Assembly: GCA_964019165.1 (NCBI GenBank)
Contig: OZ025278.1
Location: 8,236,028-8,300,027, forward strand
Origin: Mastigias papua
Taxonomy: Eukaryota > Cnidaria > Scyphozoa > Rhizostomeae > Mastigiidae
Reading direction: 5' to 3'
Length of the DNA stretch: 64,000 nt
Shown here: piece by piece, positions 58,475 to 64,000 of the stretch
Numbering within the stretch: the stretch's first letter is position 1
Layout: each line of letters opens with the position of its first letter
Notes under the pieces: model-generated
The model's input: only the letters and a program-made list of their open reading frames with translations
Database searches by the model: none
Told to the model about the DNA's origin: nothing
Made by a program: the position numbers and the translations under genes

Positions 58475-58760
58475 TTTATTTTGAGTAGGCTGTTATATCT
58501 AGCGTTTTCAGCTAATTTAGGCCTACTGTGCATGCCGCATCCAGGCATGGATCCCCTAGTTTAACGTCCCTTCCGAAGGACGGCGGGGTGCTTTGGTCGT
58601 TTATCTGGATAGTCGCCCATCCAGCTGCTGACCTAACACAGCCAAGCTTAACTTCAGCTAGCTAACGGAAGCCAACTGACCCGCTTGGCCACTCACCCCA
58701 CAGCTCTCAGTATGCTAAAAGAATTTACCCCTTTTTTGTGCTATAGTGATGTTTTGCTTT
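57985..58760 (+). pseudogene. Penelope terminal copy, interrupted by a SINE
   Basis: Begins with the inverted terminal sequence (TTGGTACTACAGAACTT), then holds the last part of the coding region (NPECAKTNTEDNFRTI-type reading), the 3' untranslated part and the hammerhead region, split at 58429/58702 by the SINE. It ends near 58760. Same family as 1905-4677. Confidence 0.8.
58430..58701 (-). mobile_element. tRNA-derived SINE with (CAA)n tail
   Basis: On the minus strand the head contains TGGCCAAGCGGG, a perfect match to the A-box pattern of tRNA genes. A weak B-box-like GGTCAGCAGC follows. The body contains CACCCCGCCGTCCTTCGG, and the 3' end is a (CAA)n tail seen as (TTG)n at 58430-58468. It is flanked by AGCT on both sides (58426-58429, 58702-58705) inside the Penelope hammerhead. 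Confidence 0.7.
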
Positions 58761-58799
58761 GTTGGTAATGACACTATCTGCGAAATGCAATAAGCAGTG

Positions 58800-59165
58800 C
58801 ATCTCTTCAGTCTAAATTTAACCAGTCAGAGTGTAGAACTTTAGGATCAGACTGGGCAATGAGCAAGCAAAAGCACCGGGAAATAATTAGTAAAGTTTTA
58901 CCTTCCAGCCTCGATAGTCGGTTACAGCCAGTCTCGTATAGATCATTATAAGTGAAAAGTCTGTTGGTACTACAGAACTTCACTACAGCACGAAAAAGCG
59001 GTACCATGTTTTAACCATACTGAAAAGCATATTTTTCGTCCGACACTCGTCAGAGTATGACACGTCGGATAGCGACCGAAAGGTGAAACGAAATTTATAG
59101 TCAGATGCGGGTACACGTGATATGATGAATAATGTGTCCAGTTAGCCATATGATTGGCCACTTCA
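58800..59165 (-). pseudogene. Penelope terminal copy, minus strand
   Basis: The minus strand reads VPLFRAVVKFCSTNRLFTY at 59007, the start of the Penelope coding region. Before it stands the hammerhead (59016-59059), then the 3' terminal sequence up to 59165. It is joined head to head with the plus-strand copy that follows, forming a large palindrome. Confidence 0.8.
59016..59059 (-). ncRNA. Hammerhead-ribozyme-like motif, copy 4
   Basis: CATACT, CTGACGA, GTGTCGGAC, GAAA, a short A/T stem, C, AGTATG. Stem I is perfect and the core is intact. The stem III loop is longer than in copies 1 and 2. Confidence 0.6.
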
Positions 59166-59315
59166 AGTAAAAAATGGTGAATAGGTGCCAAGTGGCCAAT
59201 CATATGGCTAACTGGACACATTATTCATTATATCACGTGTACCCGCATCTGGCTATAAATTTCGTTTCACCTTTCGGTCGCTATCCGAAGTTTCATACTC
59301 TGTGTAGCGGATGCT

Positions 59316-60165
59316 CTGTTGCCAAAATACTTGTATCTAAGCTGTTTTCCCGCTTTGGACCACCCACATTTTACATTCTGACCAAGGTCGTAATTTTGAC
59401 AGTCTACTGATGCACGAAAGTTATAATGTCATGGGTCTTAAGAAGACAAGAACAACTGCCTACCATCCCCAATGTGACGGACAAGTCGAACGACAGAACC
59501 GAACATTGCAGAATATTATTACTGCTTTTGTTTCTCAGCATAGTATTGATTGGGATGAGTGGCTGGACCAAGCAGTGTTTGCCTATAACACCAGTGTCCA
59601 TGAATCCACAAGAATTTCCCCATACGAACTAGTTTTTGGTCGCCCAGCTAGAATGCCCATCGAAGTAGAGCTAGGAGTACCTTTGCAGAATCCTAGTAGC
59701 CAATCAGATTATGCTCAGTCACTTAGAAAAGCAATACAGTTATCCAATCAGCTTGCCCAGAGGAAGCTAGTTGATAGTAGGGATAGACAGTCTAGTCAAT
59801 ATAGCAAGAGCCACCAGAACTGGAACCCCTTTGAGATTGGGCAAGCAGTTTGGTTACTCCGTCCCAAAAAGTGGAAGTTCGGCAAGAAGTGGGTTGGTCC
59901 CTACAGGGTTTGTAATCAAAATGGGGTTAACTATCAACTCAGTCCCAAGACAGGAAATAGGCTAGTTGCCCACCGTAACCAGCTGCGACCCTGCCCCATT
60001 CCTTTGGATCAGGGCCTCCCTATCTCCCCACATAAGGAAACCCAAGGCATTAATTTACAAGAGCCCGTACAGCTAGACGAAGGTAGTAGAATGGGGGGTA
60101 GGCCCAGTCACCTGCGCCAGGTTATTAATCCCCCTCTCCGTTTTGGAAACTTTGTAGCACATTAG
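59316..60165 (+). pseudogene. Gypsy integrase, C-terminal two thirds
   Basis: Reads VAKILVSKLFSRFGPPTF, then after a frameshift near 59400 an open frame of 251 codons from 59410: KKTRTTAYHPQCDGQVERQN (with the catalytic glutamate), WDEWLDQAVFAYNTSVHEST, ISPYELVFGRPARMP and, near the end, WVGPYRVCNQNGVNYQL, a small barrel-type C-terminal domain. The zinc-binding HHCC part and the first two catalytic aspartates are missing. Confidence 0.9.
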
Positions 60166-60194
60166 GCTTGTTAATTTTTGTAGTGGGGGGAAGG

Positions 60195-60376
60195 TGTAGC
60201 GGATGCCAGCGCTATGCCCGCTGTTGCATCATGCGGCCATATATCCGCTTATATTGTTAAGTGCGTGTACTTGTATCATTATAGTTTTAGTTTTTATGTT
60301 CGAATGAAACAAGCTGCACGTTAAAGTTTTTGTGTCTTCTTGGCCTAACTACTGCTTCGAACCAGAACACGCCACA
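60195..60376 (+). repeat. Gypsy 3' LTR, 182 bp
   Basis: Begins TG and ends CA, directly after the polypurine tract. The first 12 bases repeat at the element's left border. Confidence 0.85.
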
Positions 60377-60459
60377 TCTGACGAGTGTCGGACGAAAATA
60401 AGCTTTTCAGTATGGTTAAAACATGGTACCGCTTTTTCGTGCTGTAGTGAAGATCATTG

Positions 60460-61320
60460 TAATGGCGACCGGCAACCATATCTATTATGGGCACAATAAA
60501 TATTTTCCAACAATAAGAACACCAGAGCATATCGTTAGAGAAACCCCCTGATTGATTATGAAACATCTTAGAGCCAGTCTTAACTTTACAGAAGTTGATT
60601 CCTGTTTTGACTTGATTCATAGTTTGCACAGAAACTAGGGACCCCAAAAGTAGAAGGTATCGGTATACTTAAGTCTAATATAGTGTGAAAAATGTGTAAG
60701 GGGAGATACCAATGAGACAGTTTATTGAATACGTAACATGTGAATTTGTTTTATATTTGTAGCAATATTGAAAATTGAGCCAGCCATAAATCTTGTGAAG
60801 AGTGCTTTACGCATCTTTCATACTTTGACAAGTGTATTTGCCAGCTCAATCATCATCTCAAAGATATACCACGCCATCATTTATGTGGTATGACTAATCA
60901 CATAGTAGGGGTAAAATAAAAGCAACTATTAATTTATGCTGCTCATCTCTGCTTTCCAATATTCTATATAGATGAGTATATTCAATACTGACGTTACTTC
61001 AAGTTCAATAAAAATGCGATTTTCAACGCTTTCATTTGCTGAAAGACAGCAATAATATTACAGATAAAGGGAGGCCTAAACCTCAACTTAACATCGCACA
61101 GCTATGCTAAAATGGTTTTGCTTGTCAGTTTATGGCAGAGTGTTAAGGTAGATATTGGGGACTTCCCGGATCAACTTACAATGCTAAACTGGCCATGAGT
61201 GCTTTTCTCCCTACGAAGAAATTTGGAATGGACAGACTGTAATAATTTAAGAAACATGATTAACTATTCTAAAAAGTAGGGACTTTGTCAGATGCACATT
61301 GTTATGTTTTGAGATAAATA
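60460..61320. other. No recognisable gene
   Basis: AT-rich sequence. The 100-codon minus frame at 60647-60345 crosses the Penelope/Gypsy border and is not a gene. Confidence 0.5.
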
Positions 61321-61321
61321 G

Positions 61322-61486
61322 ATTGCATTTATGTAGCTTCATAGCTGTATCATATCTATATTATAAACAACCATATGGCATAAACACACTTACACATTTT
61401 TGTATACATTTGTCTAAGCGCGTTTATGTCTTATTACTGTTTATAATGTAACCATGATACAGCTATGAAGCTACCTAAATACAATT
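61322..61486. repeat. Palindrome with 75-bp arms
   Basis: Left arm TGTAGCTTCATAGCTGTATC…ATTATAAACA…CATAAACACACTTA. The right arm is its mirror (TAAGCGCGTTTATG…TGTTTATAAT…GATACAGCTATGAAGCTAC). Only about 14 bases separate the arms. A foldback MITE is likely. Confidence 0.8.
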
Positions 61487-61989
61487 AATGCCATAACACA
61501 TGGCATCTTATAAAATCATTGGCTGAAAGCACCAGTTATCGTAAATATGATGAATAGATTCCCCAATTGATTTTCGCAAATATTCTCAAAATTTTCAACG
61601 CCAACTAATTTTCCCCCTTGGAGAATACCCTGGGAAAATTTTCACGGTACGCCACTGATTCTGTTACGCATTTCAAATACAGCACTTTCAAATATTTTGT
61701 TAGTTGTTTTGCTGCTACACTAGGAGTGAGCTTACACTTTGCATGGGCAAGAATTCTGCTACATTGTTGTTACTATGTTACAAAAGAACTTTGTTATTTT
61801 CACATTCTTTACATTTTACGCTTCCTTTAATGTAGTTAAATAAAATCTGATGTCACACCTGAAATCTTGAGAAATTTAAGAAATTTAGGGCTTCCTGTCC
61901 AAGTTTACGAATAATATAGGGGTCTTGAGAAAAAAGGCAAAATTTTAGGACGTTTAGGATTTTAGGATGGATTGGTAGGCCTGCTGTTG

Positions 61990-62830
61990 TTCATTTAGGA
62001 AGGAGGAAAATGTTAATCTTGTTTCTTAACCACATCAATAGCTTCCATGATAACATAAATGTCACAGTTGAGAAGGAGAATGTTGAGTCACTGCCATTCC
62101 TAGACATTCTTGTTTGTAAAAACGAAGCCTATTTCTCCAATAGCATAATCAGGAAATATACTTTCACAGACATATACACACACTTTCCTACACCGTACCC
62201 TAACAAATATATGATTAATATTACCAGCACTAGTTTTCTGCACTGTTAATGGCCGTGTGTTAATCTCCACCATGAACTGGTAAAACTTAAACGTATTCTC
62301 TTGATTAACTGTTACCCATCTGCTTTAATTGACAGTGTTAATAGGAACTTCTTAAACAAGCAGGTCGGCCCTCAGAAGAAGCCCTTGAACAACAGGATCA
62401 AGTGCCTATCACAATATGTCTTCCCTACTTTGACCATCTTAGTTATAAACCCCGGAACGGGATTACCAAACTTCTTGAAACTCCACTTATAGGTTACGAC
62501 TGATCTTTAGATCCCACTAACGTCTGTCATTCAAGTTTAAGTTTAAGGACCTGTTCTCGTCCCTTCTGTGCTCCAGTATCACCTATACGTTATCGTGTGG
62601 TGGCTGCAATGCCACTTAATATGTTAAAACTTAAAGGAGTCTATAGAAACGATGTAATGGGCACCTGGGTAGTAATGAAAGTGGCGGCTAATTGGCTAAC
62701 CATAGCTCATAGTCCAACGGGTGCCAAATCAAGCAATCCGGTCATTCTGCTCCTCTCGGGGAATAGATACACGTTAGAATATTTCTTTCAGATATTGGAT
62801 CATAACCAAAATAAGTATGTAACCTATCAG
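61990..62830 (+). pseudogene. Penelope-like RT end and GIY-YIG remnant
   Basis: Reads NHINSFHDNINVTVEKENVE, SLPFLDILVCKNEAYFSNSI, YRKYTFT-type text, LNKQVGPQKKPLNNRIKCL, and after breaks LSCGGCNAT-YVKT, the start of a GIY-YIG domain (C-G-C-x-A-x-Y-x-G-x-T pattern), then GHLGS. This is a Penelope element of a third family. Stops interrupt it throughout. Confidence 0.75.
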
Positions 62831-63252
62831 TGTACCTCCCAATAAACTCTGGTTTGGAAGGCATTCAAAGAAGCAGAAACACGTCCTGAATGACCGAAAA
62901 GTGTTTCAGACATTTTCACGAGAACGAAATCGTAATGAATCGATCTTGTTGATATCGTTGTAACTTTGAATTGTGATGAATCTGCATTTAAGAGTGAAAG
63001 TAAGAACGATCTGGGTTGTCCTGAGAAACCTAGCACTGCACATGATGGCCTCACGTACAGACAATCCAAGTTAAAAATTTCGAATACCGACCTTGCTTCT
63101 CCTCTCCTTTCCTCATTCCTTGAATAGATTGATGCCGTTTTCTCTCTGATGAGTGTCCCTTTCAAGAGTGGTTCCTCTCCGAGGAACAAAAAACATTTAA
63201 ATCGTGCGCTTCGGTGCGCTCCCGGTCGCTCATTAGAAAGAATAAGGTACAT
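62827..63252 (-). other. Unrecognised open frame of 141 codons
   Basis: No family recognised. The arginine- and serine-rich wording and absence of splice context make a chance frame as likely as an exon. Confidence 0.2.
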
Positions 63253-63639
63253 GAACGGTTATTAGTGAAGTAATTTTATTTTATTTTAAAGTTAATTTTA
63301 AGTTGCTGCAGGGTTGCTATGTATTTTCATGCTCCCTGTGGTGTTGTCTTGTATTCCGCAATGTGTTTCGTTGAATGTAATTGTCATTTGTATGAGCATA
63401 CTTATATATAAAAAACAAGAAAAGGAAAAGTGGATCAAGAACAGATGGCAGTCCAAAAGTAAATTGGCCTTTTTTGAGAGGTTGCTTATCTTGAATGAAA
63501 TCAATCAATCAAATGAATATTACAAGATGGTATTTACAGTAGTATAAAGATAACATTAATTCAAACCAACTATTTACAAAAATAATATATACAAAGTAGA
63601 AAAAATAATATATTTCATCAGCAACATTTTCTACAGGTG

Positions 63640-63950
63640 CATCTATCTGCTGTCTATTCCTTGATCCTCTTCTTGAAATGCGACAGTGTTGGTACTTGTT
63701 TCCTACTGTCATCAAGTGTGTTCCTTATGAAACTACCTCGGAAAGACAGTGCATCGAGTCCAAAGCAACGTGTCTGATTTGTTGGCTGCTTGCTCACGTT
63801 TTGTATTCTTAGATTGTAGGTTATGGGCTTCTTTTCATGAAATTTCCATACAATTGAAGAGCTCAACTGAATCACGGACTTGCAAATTTCTGTCATCAGT
63901 TTCTGTACGTTCTTCATATGTATACTATTGCTGCCACTTCGAGCGAACAA
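63640..63950 (-). pseudogene. LINE C-terminal end, continuing beyond the window
   Basis: Reads FARSGSNSIHMKNVQKLMTE, ICKSVIQLSSSIVWKFHEKK, ITYNLRIQNVSK and LDALSFRGSFIRNTLDDSRK, then LSHFKKRIKE. This is the extreme C-terminal part (YNLR…SFRG-x-x-WN-LP…F-K-x-x-K) of CR1/L2-type LINE proteins. The rest would lie beyond 64000. Confidence 0.8.
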
Positions 63951-64000
63951 TGTTTCATATGAAGATTCGTGACAACATGAAATTATTAAACACTGTTTCC

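Larger units (their letters stand above)
59303..60376 (+). mobile_element. Gypsy (Ty3-type) element with large internal deletion
   Basis: Begins with the first 12 bases of an LTR (TGTAGCGGATGC), jumps to the middle of integrase, runs through the rest of integrase, a polypurine tract (GTGGGGGGAAGG at 60183-60194) and a complete 182-bp 3' LTR (60195-60376, TGTAGC…GCCACA). TCTG stands on both sides (59299-59302 and 60377-60380). Confidence 0.88.
59166..60455 (+). repeat. Penelope terminal copy, split by a Gypsy element
   Basis: Parts 59166-59302 and 60377-60455 form one plus-strand terminal copy, the mirror image of 58950-59165. The Gypsy element sits between them, within the hammerhead. GATCATT stands just outside both ends of the palindrome (near 58938 and 60451) and may be the target-site duplication. 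Confidence 0.8.

Noticed and set aside
60345..60647. Minus frame of 100 codons
   Set aside because: It spans the Gypsy LTR border and the Penelope terminal sequence, so it cannot be one gene.
63138..63180. CTGATGAGTG resembling a hammerhead core
   Set aside because: No GAAA box and no closing stem follow at the right distance.

Overview
This window is animal (metazoan) DNA of an invertebrate type, AT-rich and packed with mobile-element remains. There is no sign of bacterial or organelle sequence: no operons, no ribosome-binding sites, spliced exons with GT/AG borders, long (TA)n, (CA)n and (GT)n microsatellites, and a mixture of Penelope-like, DIRS, CR1-like, R2-like, Copia, Gypsy, Harbinger, hAT-like and ISL2EU elements that is typical of cnidarians, sponges, molluscs or hemichordates. 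I cannot name the species.

The only host gene I can support is WDR35 (IFT121, an intraflagellar-transport A subunit). It runs on the minus strand. Five of its last exons can be read at 54087-53920, 25657-25553, 13885-13803, 12376-12308 and 11944-11779 (stop). All splice borders and phases agree, except that about 23 codons expected between the first two exons were not found. Almost everything from 12 to 54 kb is therefore intron of this gene, stretched by transposon insertions.

Layout. 1.2-4.7 kb: a nearly full-length Penelope-like element (RT plus C-terminal GIY-YIG endonuclease) with an inverted terminal copy and hammerhead-ribozyme-like termini. 5.3-6.3 kb: a PHD-finger/LINE scrap, a 147-bp hAT-like MITE with a perfect 8-bp duplication, and a Copia gag. 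6.3-9.5 kb: a DIRS-like element (RT, RNase H, tyrosine recombinase) with a (TA)n tract grown inside its RT active site. 11.8-13.9 kb: the last three WDR35 exons. 14-17.5 kb: a CR1-like LINE with SGNH-esterase ORF1, endonuclease and RT. 17.65-18.1 kb: a long-armed inverted repeat. 18.1-24.2 kb: a THAP/DDE transposase gene split by a complete ISL2EU-type transposon (19152-23898) that carries a SAP-SWIM-YqaJ-Ulp1 protein and a THAP-DDE transposase. 25.9-31.2 kb: a second hammerhead-like motif and PIF/Harbinger remains. 31.5-41.7 kb: LINE fragments, some nested, and a TA-flanked MITE. 42-49 kb: microsatellites, a Penelope element split by a LINE, and R2-like elements. 50-57.7 kb: sparse, with repeat tails and a further MITE. 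58-60.5 kb: Penelope terminal copies broken by a SINE and by a Gypsy element. 61-64 kb: a palindrome, another Penelope remnant and a LINE end.

All mobile-element genes seen are damaged by stops, frameshifts, deletions or insertions. The youngest-looking is the ISL2EU element, with only a few lesions. The most interesting items are the four-module ISL2EU protein, the hammerhead-like ribozymes at Penelope termini (two of which are themselves insertion sites), the microsatellite inside an RT catalytic motif, and an unnamed TA-flanked MITE family with C/G-run ends.
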